Source: Lachnospiraceae bacterium (GTDB taxonomy: Bacteria > Bacillota > Clostridia > Lachnospirales > Lachnospiraceae). From it: a DNA stretch of 64,000 nt. The position numbers and the translations under genes were made by a program. Each line of letters starts with the position of its first letter. The first letter of the stretch is position 1. Shown here one piece after another: positions 6,640-13,453 of this stretch. The stretch lies in assembly GCA_017936885.1 (NCBI GenBank), contig JAGBEO010000033.1:1-64000 (forward strand), given 5' to 3'. Below the pieces are notes generated by a model. The model was not told the origin of the DNA. It worked only from the letters and a program-made list of their open reading frames with translations, and made no database searches.

Positions 6640-7248
6640 TTAGAAAGAGGAATAGGGAATAGATTCAATGACAGTGACAGGTAATTCACATAATACTTCA
6701 ATAGATGGAGAAGCAGAGGTAACACCATTCCAGTATTTTTTGGCCCATTCATGATATGCAAAAGGACTAAATACGGACTGACGGGCAGCATCTACTTTTA
6801 GAGTTAGGAGATCATCGCGCCAAAAAGAATCGCCAATGAATGTTTTGTTAGATGTTTCTATTATTTTTACTGTTGCATTGGACGTATCCATAGAATTTTT
6901 ACACAGGATATTATACCAATGCACGACATCTTCTGGGCACCGGCAGGCGAAAAGTGAAGTAAGACGTGATGGAAAATGTGGAAAATGGAGTAATCGTACC
7001 ATTTCAAAAACATATTCGATGGTATATATACGAAAATTCGCGCATGTATTTTTTGAACTTTCAAGGGTGTCTAAACGTATGTCGAAAGGGTTTAAGTAGC
7101 GTTCGCCAGTCTTGCTTATACCGTTAGGATACAAGGAATTAAATAGAGTATTTGCTTCCAGTGTGTTTCGGGTATCAATTGGAAAACTTAACTGTTTTGA
7201 TTTATCAGTGGGTAAAGTATTTTGTCGGTCAAGGTGATAAAGAATCAT
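6640..7248 (-). CDS. DUF2441-like protein, antisense cargo gene in the early region
   Basis: The 202-residue protein reads against all neighbouring early genes. Features resembling DUF2441 proteins are the opening ILYHLDR, the central FPSRLTSLFACRCPEDVVHWYNIL, and the ending AKKYWNG...IEVLCELPVTVIESI. I recall this family being compared with ADP-ribosyltransferase folds, but I cannot confirm that here. It has its own ribosome site (AGGAG) and a possible promoter (TTGTGT-17-TATACT) on the minus strand upstream of the gene. This fits a self-contained moron expressed in the lysogen. The family call is moderate; the biochemical role is unknown. Confidence 0.5.
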   Translation of the reverse strand: MILYHLDRQNTLPTDKSKQLSFPIDTRNTLEANTLFNSLYPNGISKTGERYLNPFDIRLDTLESSKNTCANFRIYTIEYVFEMVRLLHFPHFPSRLTSLFACRCPEDVVHWYNILCKNSMDTSNATVKIIETSNKTFIGDSFWRDDLLTLKVDAARQSVFSPFAYHEWAKKYWNGVTSASPSIEVLCELPVTVIESIPYSSF

Positions 7249-7354
7249 GATAAATTTCTCCTGCCATTCTTGTTTAGTACTACAACATTTGTAAATACAG
7301 TATATCGGAGAAAAACATTAAACACAAGACGTTTGTATGGAGGTGAAAATAAAA

Positions 7355-7633
7355 ATGCCAAAAGTAGCATTAGGAAATCCAAATTATGAAAAAATCTTCG
7401 GTGCAAAGTTAAAGGCTTCTGTTATTGGAAGCGGCAAACAGTGCAAGCAGGCAGCACAGTTTCTTGGAATCTGTGACAGGACTTTATCGGATCGGTTCAA
7501 GAATCCTGCGCCAATGACACTTGGACAGTTGAAGCTACTTATCAAAATGACAGATATGCCGCCGGATATTATTCTTCAATATCTGTATGAAGGAAAAACG
7601 ACTGAGGAATGCTCAGTCAGACGAAAGGAGTGA
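7355..7633 (+). CDS. Small phage HTH-type protein
   Basis: The 92-residue protein contains a likely helix-turn-helix (SGKQCKQAAQFLGICDRTLSDRFKNPAPMTLGQLKLLIKMTDMP). It is similar in style to small early-region DNA-binding proteins of Bacillota phages. The ATG at 7355 is chosen because GGAGGTG lies 9 bases before it. An in-frame ATG at 7337 would put that site inside the gene. It heads a tight run of early genes. Confidence 0.6.
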   Translation: MPKVALGNPNYEKIFGAKLKASVIGSGKQCKQAAQFLGICDRTLSDRFKNPAPMTLGQLKLLIKMTDMPPDIILQYLYEGKTTEECSVRRKE

Positions 7634-7638
7634 GAAAC

Positions 7639-7755
7639 ATGTACATACCGCCATTTGTATGCGGAATCATCGTAGGAATTATTTTAATCATCGTTGTTGA
7701 GGTTGCAATCGTGGTAGCTGATGAAAAGAAGAGAAAGGACAGAAAAGGAAAATGA
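7639..7755 (+). CDS. 38-residue single-span membrane protein
   Basis: A short protein consists of a hydrophobic helix (about residues 5-27, FVCGIIVGIILIIVVEVAIVV) and a charged lysine-rich tail (DEKKRKDRKGK). A GAAAGGAGTGAG site precedes the ATG. Its stop overlaps the start of the next gene (ATGA). The function is unknown; the coupling to a secreted protein suggests a joint envelope role. Confidence 0.6.
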   Translation: MYIPPFVCGIIVGIILIIVVEVAIVVADEKKRKDRKGK

Positions 7756-8165
7756 AAAAGAAGATAGTTGCACTTCTGCTGGCATCAGTAATGTTCTTTC
7801 AGTTGACAAACTATGCAAAGGCAAAGGAACCTGAAATAATTCCCATGAGCACCACGGCATATTACGAAGGAGAGATAACTGCATCCGGCACAAAACCAAG
7901 AAAAGGGATATGTGCTGTTAATAAAGAACGCTTAGGGCTTACTGCTATTGTATATTTAGATGAAAATGGAGAATTAGGAGAGATTCTTGGCTATTATGAA
8001 TGTCTTGATACCGGCTTTGGTTCTGATCCAGACGGTGATGGAATCGGCAGTATTGAGGAAGGAAAATGCATAGATATTTACTTCCCAACACCAGAAGATT
8101 GTAAAGAATGGATGAAACTGACAGGTGGTAAATGCCATGTACAGTTTATCTATGCAGAAGGATAA
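7752..8165 (+). CDS. Secreted 3D-domain (double-psi beta-barrel) protein
   Basis: The 137-residue protein begins with a signal peptide (MKKKIVALLLASVMFFQLTNYAKA). A 3D-like domain follows (TAYYEGEITASGTKPRKGICAV...YECLDTGFG...KCIDIYFPTPEDCKEWMKLTGGKCHVQFI). Family members carry the Asp residues of the 3D motif and include lytic-transglycosylase-related barrels. Here it is a stand-alone domain encoded in the early region, which is common in Clostridia phages. It probably acts outside the membrane. Enzymatic activity is not demonstrated by the sequence. Confidence 0.7.
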   Translation: MKKKIVALLLASVMFFQLTNYAKAKEPEIIPMSTTAYYEGEITASGTKPRKGICAVNKERLGLTAIVYLDENGELGEILGYYECLDTGFGSDPDGDGIGSIEEGKCIDIYFPTPEDCKEWMKLTGGKCHVQFIYAEG

Positions 8166-8272
8166 AAGCAGAAAAAATCCCTGCCACGACCGCAAATCAG
8201 AACAGGGATAAACAACAATCAATATGCTATTTCTATGTTTAATTTAGTATAGATGAAAGGAAAAGTCAATAA

Positions 8273-8941
8273 ATGAAAAAGTATGAATTTACAGGAGAGA
8301 CAAAACAGGTAGGTGTTTTGGGAAATATCACAGTCAGAAGAATAAGGGCAACAATGGAGTTTGGGATAGTAAAAGTTGGTGATCTCGGTGGTTGGATCGA
8401 GAAAGAAGAAAATCTTGATCAGGAAGGTAATGCCTGGGTCTGGGGTAATGCCAAGATCTTTGGTAATGCCAAGATCTTTGGTAATGCCGAGATCTGGGGT
8501 AATGCCAAGATCTTTGGTAATGCCGAGATCTGTGGTAATGCCAAGATCTTTGGTAATGCCAAGATCTGTGGTAATGCCAAGATCTTTGGTAATGCCGAGA
8601 TCTGGGGCAATGCCAAGATCTGGGGTAATGCCGAGATCTGGGGTAATGCCGAGATCTGGGGTAATGCCAAGATCTGTAGGACAAGCCATGTCCTAGTGCT
8701 GGGTCCTATTGGAAGTCGTGATGCATTTACAACATTTTTCAGGGATAAAGACAACGAGATAACAGTAAGTTGTGGCTGTTTCCTTGGAAAGATAGATAGA
8801 TTTCTTGAAAAGGTACAGCAGACACACGGAGATTCAAAGTATGCACTTGTTTATAGATCAACGGTAGAAGTCGCAAAGCTTCAGATTGATTTGACGAGCA
8901 ATCAGACTGATAACGGAGGTCAGGAAGATGGTGCAGTGTAA
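8273..8941 (+). CDS. Hexapeptide-repeat (GNA[KE]I[FWC]) beta-solenoid-like protein
   Basis: The 222-residue protein has an N-terminal cap (residues 1-50, KYEFTGETKQVGVLGNITVRRIRATMEFG...GDLGGWIEKEENL). Fourteen six-residue repeats of GNAxIx follow (residues 52-135), then a globular C-terminal part (HVLVLGPIGSRDAFTTFFRD...GCFLG). The repeat resembles the hexapeptide that forms left-handed beta-helices and is known in phage and enterobacterial YdcK-like proteins. The C-terminal GSR...TTFF segment is shared with such phage proteins. The function is unknown. The last 14 bases overlap the next gene. Confidence 0.75.
   Translation: MKKYEFTGETKQVGVLGNITVRRIRATMEFGIVKVGDLGGWIEKEENLDQEGNAWVWGNAKIFGNAKIFGNAEIWGNAKIFGNAEICGNAKIFGNAKICGNAKIFGNAEIWGNAKIWGNAEIWGNAEIWGNAKICRTSHVLVLGPIGSRDAFTTFFRDKDNEITVSCGCFLGKIDRFLEKVQQTHGDSKYALVYRSTVEVAKLQIDLTSNQTDNGGQEDGAV
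8426..8677 (+). repeat. Fourteen 18-bp tandem repeats
   Basis: The unit GGTAATGCCAAGATCTTT and close variants repeat fourteen times with an exact 18-bp period. Most variation is at the last three bases and at one A/G position (AAG or GAG codon). Because the period is a multiple of three and the unit lacks stops, several other frames are also open here. Copy number could vary by slippage or recombination without breaking the frame. Confidence 0.95.
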
Positions 8942-9095
8942 GAAATGCGGCTATAACTATGACAATGGTGAGCTGATCGACGGCATCTGTCCTGAGTGCA
9001 TGGAAGAAGAGAGACAGGAGCAGATCAGAGCCAATACGGTTGTAAGAATGATGAACAGCCCATCTTATCAGATGGAGTTAGAACTGGAGGTTTGA
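8928..9095 (+). CDS. Small zinc-ribbon-like phage protein
   Basis: A 55-residue protein has two Cys pairs (CKKCGYNY and CPEC) that would bind one zinc ion near the N-terminus. A charged helical tail follows. It starts inside the 3' end of the repeat-protein gene, with GGAGGTCAGGAAG just upstream, and is followed after 2 bp by the next gene. Small zinc ribbons of this sort are common in phage early regions. The role is unknown. Confidence 0.65.
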   Translation: MVQCKKCGYNYDNGELIDGICPECMEEERQEQIRANTVVRMMNSPSYQMELELEV

Positions 9096-9097
9096 GT

Positions 9098-9352
9098 ATG
9101 AGTTTAGATGAAATGGCAGTAACAATACTGCTTAATCGGTATGAAGAATTACTTGATATAGAAACAAGGGAATCCTTCCTTAGAGATTATGTAAAACGGC
9201 ACAATTATGTAGAGCGTGAAGAGATAATGAGAATACTGGGGTATCCGGAAGAAGCTGACAAAATAAGGGACCAGGAAGAAAAGAATCGTCAGGAATTTAC
9301 TGATCTTTGCAATAAAATAAATGGGGTAAAACAGGATGCCGGAACAGATTGA
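9098..9352 (+). CDS. Hypothetical phage protein, acidic and helical
   Basis: The 84-residue protein (MSLDEMAVTILLNRYEELLDIETRESFLRDYVKRHNYVEREEIMRILGY...) is predicted all-helical. I do not recognise it beyond its occurrence in phage early operons. The ATG at 9098 is preferred because GGAGG lies 6 bases upstream and it clears the preceding gene. It overlaps the next gene by 17 bp. Confidence 0.55.
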   Translation: MSLDEMAVTILLNRYEELLDIETRESFLRDYVKRHNYVEREEIMRILGYPEEADKIRDQEEKNRQEFTDLCNKINGVKQDAGTD

Positions 9353-9584
9353 AAACAAGATGGTAGTTGAATGGTGCTGGAATGATTCAATGCCGGACGA
9401 AATCAAAGAAAAATTGAAGGAACCGGGATATAGCGAACTTGGAACACATACCTTCGTACCTGATTCAGAAGCCTATGCTTATGCATTAGAACGTTGTCTG
9501 AACGGAAGCGAAGAAGATCAAAAAGAGTTCCGCGAAATGCTTGTTGAATGGTTCTATTCTGGGAACTGGATAAGGAGTGATTAA
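9336..9584 (+). CDS. Hypothetical phage protein
   Basis: The 82-residue acidic protein (MPEQIENKMVVEWCWNDSMPDEIKEKLKEPGYSELG...) has an aromatic-rich end (EWFYSGNWIRSD). I do not recognise a family. It sits directly before the annealase gene with no gap between stop and start. This suggests co-translation and perhaps a role in recombination. Confidence 0.55.
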   Translation: MPEQIENKMVVEWCWNDSMPDEIKEKLKEPGYSELGTHTFVPDSEAYAYALERCLNGSEEDQKEFREMLVEWFYSGNWIRSD

Positions 9585-10196
9585 ATGCTTAAGAGTTATG
9601 AAGAAATGAGAAAGATCGATGTAACTCCCTATTGTGAGGAACGAGACGGAATGGCATACCTGAACTGGGCGAAATGCATTGATCTGCTTCATGAGAATGG
9701 AGCGGAAAAGGTTTATTGGGTACCTATTCCTGATGAAAAGACCGGGAACAGCTTAAGAATGACGGAAGCAGTCTTTGAAGATAAAAATAAGGTTACGAAC
9801 CGTTGTTATGAGACAAGGATCAAGGTTGTTATCGACGATCAAGAATATGAATTCCAGTCTCCTGTTATGAATGGTTCTAATCCTGTAAAAGACAACTCCA
9901 TGAGCCAGCAGAGAGTATGGAACAGTATGTGCCGTTCTTTTGTTAAATGTGTGGCTATTCATACAGGGCTTGGTTTTAACTTGTGGCTTAAGGAAGAATA
10001 CAATCCCTATATGGCAATGCCTACGGAAGATTCAAAACCGTCTAAAACTCAACTGAAAGTTCTTGAAGATATGTGCGAAAAGAATCATGTAAACCTTGAC
10101 GGATGGCTTATCAGACAGGAAAGGACACGAGATACTGTCACGGCTAATGAGGTTGCCAAGATGCTTAGGGCAATGCAGGAAAAATACGGAGAGTAG
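9585..10196 (+). CDS. DUF1071 / Sak-type single-strand annealing protein
   Basis: The 203-residue protein matches the DUF1071 pattern seen in Sak-like phage recombinases: YLNWAKCIDLLHENGAEKVYWVP near the N-terminus, then TRIKVVIDDQEYEFQSPVMNG...QRVWNSMCRSFVKCVAIHTGLGFNLW. These proteins form rings that anneal complementary single strands during phage recombination and replication restart. A C-terminal tail (SKTQLKVLEDMCEKN...) probably serves partner contacts. HNH and PDDEXK nucleases follow directly, as expected for a phage recombination module. Confidence 0.8.
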   Translation: MLKSYEEMRKIDVTPYCEERDGMAYLNWAKCIDLLHENGAEKVYWVPIPDEKTGNSLRMTEAVFEDKNKVTNRCYETRIKVVIDDQEYEFQSPVMNGSNPVKDNSMSQQRVWNSMCRSFVKCVAIHTGLGFNLWLKEEYNPYMAMPTEDSKPSKTQLKVLEDMCEKNHVNLDGWLIRQERTRDTVTANEVAKMLRAMQEKYGE

Positions 10197-10198
10197 CA

Positions 10199-10849
10199 AT
10201 GCACGCCCTTGTTAATATTGAGAAATATAAAGAATCAGAAGCTGGTACAGAACTTATTATTACGCTGCCAAATATGTACATTGGTGAGGATATTTTAAGA
10301 AAGCATATTAAAAAAGCTGAAATGCGGTTTGATGATGGACGTCATATCTCCGTAGATCAGAGGAAAAAGGCTTATGCAACGATACGGGATATTTCAGAAT
10401 ATACAGGTTATCTTCCTGAGGAACAAAAAGAATGGCTTAAATATCTGCATATATGCCGCACCGGCGATGATTATTTTAGTCTTTCAGACTGTTCTATGGA
10501 TACGGCAAGGGAATTTATCAATACCATACTGGAATATGCCATAGAAAACGGAATCCCTCTTTCTGATAATGCGATAGAGCGCACGGATGATGTAGGCAGG
10601 TATTTATATTTCTGCATTATGAATAAAAAGTGTGCTATATGCGGCAGAGCAGGAGAAATACACCATGAAGATGCTATAGGAATGGGGAATGACAGGACCA
10701 AAATAGATGATTCAGGTTATAAGAAAATATGCTTATGCCGGCTTCATCATACTATAGCACACCAAAGAGGTATTGAAGTGTTCCGGAAGATGTACAAAGT
10801 GTATGGAATTATAGTGAAGGAGAACACAGATGAAAAACAGCAGAAATAA
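10199..10849 (+). CDS. Putative HNH-type nuclease (NinG-like position)
   Basis: The 216-residue protein has an N-terminal phage-specific region and a C-terminal HNH-like zinc module (CAICGRAGEIHHEDAIGMG...ICLCRLHHTIAHQRG). It contains two Cys pairs and several His residues. It matches the architecture annotated as putative HNHc nuclease in Bacillota phages. Such proteins sit beside annealases and are thought to process recombination intermediates. Its end overlaps the PDDEXK gene by 20 bp. Confidence 0.75.
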   Translation: MHALVNIEKYKESEAGTELIITLPNMYIGEDILRKHIKKAEMRFDDGRHISVDQRKKAYATIRDISEYTGYLPEEQKEWLKYLHICRTGDDYFSLSDCSMDTAREFINTILEYAIENGIPLSDNAIERTDDVGRYLYFCIMNKKCAICGRAGEIHHEDAIGMGNDRTKIDDSGYKKICLCRLHHTIAHQRGIEVFRKMYKVYGIIVKENTDEKQQK

Positions 10850-11144
10850 AGGCGCTGCAGGAGAAAGAGAGCTTGCCAGTAAATTAAGGGATTATGGATA
10901 TGCCGCAAGGAGAGGACAACAGTATTGTGGTGCCAATGGTGACGCTGATGTTATAGGTCTTCCGGGAATACATATTGATTGTAAGCGCGTGGAGAAACTT
11001 AACCTTTATGATGCAATGGCACAGTCTGTACATGATGCAAAAGAAGGAGAAAAAGCAGCGGTATTTCATCGTAAGAATAACCATGAATGGCTTGTAACAC
11101 TTCGTCTTGATGATTTCATGAAGTTATATGGAGATAAACAATAA
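10830..11144 (+). CDS. Putative PDDEXK-fold endonuclease (resolvase-like)
   Basis: The 104-residue protein has the order E (GERELASKL), D (GDADVIG), and D-x-K (HIDCKR). This is the signature of small phage PDDEXK nucleases, including Holliday-junction resolvase-like enzymes. The basic patch AARRGQQYCG precedes the active site. It is the third gene of the recombination module. The substrate is unproven. Confidence 0.75.
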   Translation: MKNSRNKGAAGERELASKLRDYGYAARRGQQYCGANGDADVIGLPGIHIDCKRVEKLNLYDAMAQSVHDAKEGEKAAVFHRKNNHEWLVTLRLDDFMKLYGDKQ

Positions 11145-11277
11145 TGTTTATATGCGGTTGTAACACCTAATCATTTTGCCAATTTAGTATTATGGTTGAA
11201 AGAAACAGGTTTATGCGGGTATATCACACTATATTATGATTGCCCTTGCTTTTAAGCAGGGGCAGGAAAGGAGATAC

Positions 11278-11700
11278 ATGTATCGTTTTACTACATATGC
11301 AAAGAGAAAGACAAATACGGAAAGAGAACCTACACTTTCAATCATTGATCTGATACCTGTTGGCAGAGAGAATGCGATCAGCAGGCAGATGTTGACAGAT
11401 AAATGCGTATCGGTAGGTCTGATAGACAAAAGTATATCTGATAAGGACAGGGCCATGAGAAGGCTGGTGGAAAAGGCGAGACTCGATTATACCATCTTGA
11501 ACATTTCAGATGGAAACGGATATTACAGAGTATCGTGGGAAGATTTGCAGGATCTGCAACGCTATATTAGACAGGAAGATAGCAGGGCAAAAGCAGCATT
11601 CAGGAACCATGCGCTTGCCAAGAAGCTGTATGAGGATTATAAGGCAGGAAGAATTAAGGATGATAAGGAAGTGGAGGAATGCAAGACGGAAAATACATAA
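11278..11700 (+). CDS. Hypothetical phage protein before the replication initiator
   Basis: The 140-residue protein contains a winged-helix-like stretch (SIIDLIPVGRENAISRQMLTDKCVSVGLIDKSISDKDRAMRRLVEKARLDYTILN...GYYRVSWEDLQDLQRYI). It resembles phage proteins placed upstream of replisome organisers. The ATG at 11278 follows GGAAAGGAGATAC; an upstream ATG in frame lacks a ribosome site. It overlaps the replication gene by 22 bp. It may assist initiation; that is inferred from position. Confidence 0.6.
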   Translation: MYRFTTYAKRKTNTEREPTLSIIDLIPVGRENAISRQMLTDKCVSVGLIDKSISDKDRAMRRLVEKARLDYTILNISDGNGYYRVSWEDLQDLQRYIRQEDSRAKAAFRNHALAKKLYEDYKAGRIKDDKEVEECKTENT

Positions 11701-12470
11701 AGTTATACCGTTCGTTCTTCGATTGGGAATGGTACAGGAATGAACACACTAAAAATCTGTTTATACACTGCTTATTAAAGGCAAATTGGAAGGAAGGTAA
11801 ATTTGAGGGAAATGTAATTTCAAGAGGGTCATTCGTATCATCTATTGGAACTCTTGCGGATGAAACAGGTCTTACATGTGATGAGGTAAGAACTGCAATT
11901 AAACACCTTATAAACACCGGAGAAATTACCAAGCAAAGCACAAACAAATATACCGTATTTACAGTGGTTAATTACGATTTATACCAAACAACTTCCCAAG
12001 CAGAACCCAAGCAAGACCCAAGCTATTCCCAAACTATTCCCAACAATAGAAGAAAAGAAAGAAAGGAAGAAGAAAAGAATAATATAAATACTTTGTGCAA
12101 AGCTGACGCTGATGCACTGCTTGAAAAACTATGGAAACTGTACCCATGCAAAAAGGGAAAAGGTCAGGTATCAGATGCAGCAAAAATGAGACTGCTTAAG
12201 ATTGGTTATGATGAAATGGTACGAGCCATTGATCGGTATAAGGCTGAATTGGAAAAAGACAGTGATTGGAGAAAGCCACAGAATGGCAGCACATTCTTCA
12301 ACAGCGGATATGTTGATTATCTGGATGCGAATTATGAACCATCGAAAAAAAAGACTGGATCGAAGAATGGATTTAATAATTTTAAACAGAATGATTATGA
12401 TTTCGAGCAGTTAGAAAGGGAGTTGATAAGTAATGAATCTGTACACGATTGTAACAGCGGATCAATATGA
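11679..12470 (+). CDS. Phage replisome organiser / replication initiator
   Basis: The 263-residue protein starts with the phage replisome-organiser winged helix (GKYIKLYRSFFDWEWYRNEHTKNLFIHCLLKANWKEGKFEGNVISRGSFVSSIGTLADETGLTCDEVRTAIKHL, about residues 4-75). A low-complexity basic linker (NNRRKERKEEEKNN) follows. A C-terminal helical region (ALLEKLWKLYPCKKGKGQVSDAAK...YKAELEKDSDWRKPQNGSTFFNSGYVDYL) resembles the part that loads helicase. The linker DNA carries an iteron array, so the gene probably contains the origin it recognises. Confidence 0.85.
   Translation: MQDGKYIKLYRSFFDWEWYRNEHTKNLFIHCLLKANWKEGKFEGNVISRGSFVSSIGTLADETGLTCDEVRTAIKHLINTGEITKQSTNKYTVFTVVNYDLYQTTSQAEPKQDPSYSQTIPNNRRKERKEEEKNNINTLCKADADALLEKLWKLYPCKKGKGQVSDAAKMRLLKIGYDEMVRAIDRYKAELEKDSDWRKPQNGSTFFNSGYVDYLDANYEPSKKKTGSKNGFNNFKQNDYDFEQLERELISNESVHDCNSGSI
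11995..12044 (+). repeat. Five iterons with 11-bp spacing, candidate phage origin
   Basis: CCCAAGC, CCCAAGC, CCCAAGC, CCCAAAC and CCCAAC start at 11995, 12006, 12017, 12028 and 12039, exactly 11 bp apart. A purine- and A-rich tract follows at about 12045-12095. The period is not a multiple of three, so the repeat is at DNA rather than protein level. One-turn spacing is typical of initiator-binding iterons. Confidence 0.75.
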
Positions 12471-12729
12471 ACTTCCGGTAAAATGTGATGTCAGAGTCCA
12501 TGAAGCAGCTTCTTTCCTTGGAGTAACACACAGTTATATCCACCAGCTTATTTTCTACGGCAGGGCAAAGAACGGTTACAGGATAATTGTATCTAGAAAA
12601 ACGACATTTGATCGCAAAGCGTACAGAAAACAGTATGACATGACGCACGACAGGAGCGAATATTTCAAAGAATATTACAAGAGAAAAGTTAGGAATGGAA
12701 AGAAATCTACGCAACGAATACAGACATAA
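12433..12729 (+). CDS. Small phage HTH-like protein
   Basis: The 98-residue protein has a MerR/excisionase-like first half (VRVHEAASFLGVTHSYIHQLIFYGRAKNGYRIIVSRKTTF) and a basic tail (KEYYKRKVRNGKKSTQRIQT). It begins inside the replication gene with a 38-bp overlap. A DNA-binding role is likely from the helix-turn-helix. I cannot name a family. Confidence 0.6.
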   Translation: MNLYTIVTADQYELPVKCDVRVHEAASFLGVTHSYIHQLIFYGRAKNGYRIIVSRKTTFDRKAYRKQYDMTHDRSEYFKEYYKRKVRNGKKSTQRIQT

Positions 12730-12844
12730 CAGTCAGTTTAGAAGATATGTTGATAAGTATTGCAAGCATCACGGTATCACAGTGGATGAAGCGGTAAAGC
12801 ACGAACTGATCAGACAGGCATATCTGTATTACACGGAAGTCTGA
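12695..12844 (+). CDS. 49-residue basic phage protein
   Basis: A short reading frame (MERNLRNEYRHNSQFRRYVDKYCKHHGITVDEAVKHELIRQAYLYYTEV) overlaps the end of the previous gene and has AGTTAGGA before its ATG. The helical segment GITVDEAVKHELIRQA is like ribbon-helix-helix or DUF-type small phage proteins. The function is unknown. Confidence 0.55.
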   Translation: MERNLRNEYRHNSQFRRYVDKYCKHHGITVDEAVKHELIRQAYLYYTEV

Positions 12845-12906
12845 GTGGTTAAAAATATTCCGTACAGAATATTGATATTCCATTTTGGAATAAAAAAGGA
12901 GATGGT

Positions 12907-13365
12907 ATGATGCGCAAATGTCGTAGATGCCTATGCCGCAGTTGCTTAAATACTTGTGGCTGCAGGAATTGTCAGAAAACGGACGGATCAGTAACTTCTT
13001 GTGACAAATACAACCAATATGAGCAGCTAAGTTTTCTTGAGCCGTTACCAAAGCCTGTGCGGCAGAAATTAACGAGATTTTTTACATGGGACGATTACGG
13101 GATCAGCAGGGAAAGATATAAAGAATTATGTTCTATGTGTCATAAGAAAGAATATGCTGATCTGATACGTTCGGCGGCTTATACAGCCAACAAAGATATT
13201 GCGGAGTACATATTGTTGTCTGTGAAAGAAAACAAGTCCTATGAGGGCGTGGAATATGCACAAGGGCTTGGCAGAATACCATGCGGCAGGACAGATTTTT
13301 ACGGATACCGCAGGCTGTTTTATCACATATTGGATGAAAAGATAAGACAGCGAGAAACAAAGTGA
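12907..13365 (+). CDS. Cysteine-rich phage protein with a QLSFL clamp-like peptide
   Basis: The 152-residue protein starts with a dense Cys cluster (CRRCLCRSCLNTCGCRNC, about residues 5-22) that should bind one or two zinc ions. Next comes YNQYEQLSFLEP near residues 36-47, resembling a sliding-clamp-binding peptide. The second half is a helical domain (WDDYGISRERYKELCSMCHKKEYADLIRSAAYTANKDIAEYILLSV). I know similar proteins only as unnamed phage proteins. AAGGAG lies 5 bases before the ATG. Confidence 0.6.
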   Translation: MMRKCRRCLCRSCLNTCGCRNCQKTDGSVTSCDKYNQYEQLSFLEPLPKPVRQKLTRFFTWDDYGISRERYKELCSMCHKKEYADLIRSAAYTANKDIAEYILLSVKENKSYEGVEYAQGLGRIPCGRTDFYGYRRLFYHILDEKIRQRETK

Positions 13366-13453
13366 AGAAGTAATTTAGACCATGATAAAAACATGGGGAA
13401 AGGAGCCGGAACCTTCCCGGGAATAAGGCGCGCCGGGTTCCTTTCAGAAAGAA

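Noticed and set aside
8166-8216. ATCCCTG/CAGGGAT hairpin after the 3D-domain gene
   Set aside because: The loop is long and no T run follows; it is too weak for a terminator call.
8426-8677. CRISPR-like array
   Set aside because: The repeats are contiguous with no unique spacers and are in frame with a protein.
8219-8754. Several long reading frames on both strands across the 18-bp repeats (ITKDLGIT-, MPRSLV- and ALPQI-type proteins)
   Set aside because: They exist only because an 18-bp unit without stops repeats fourteen times. They lack ribosome sites and have no recognisable sequence outside the repeat. The plus-strand GNAxIx frame has a start, caps and a family pattern.
11145-11277. Short frames in the gap before the gene at 11278
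   Set aside because: The longest is about 15 codons with no supporting context; only an AATTTAGTAT motif and a ribosome site are worth noting.
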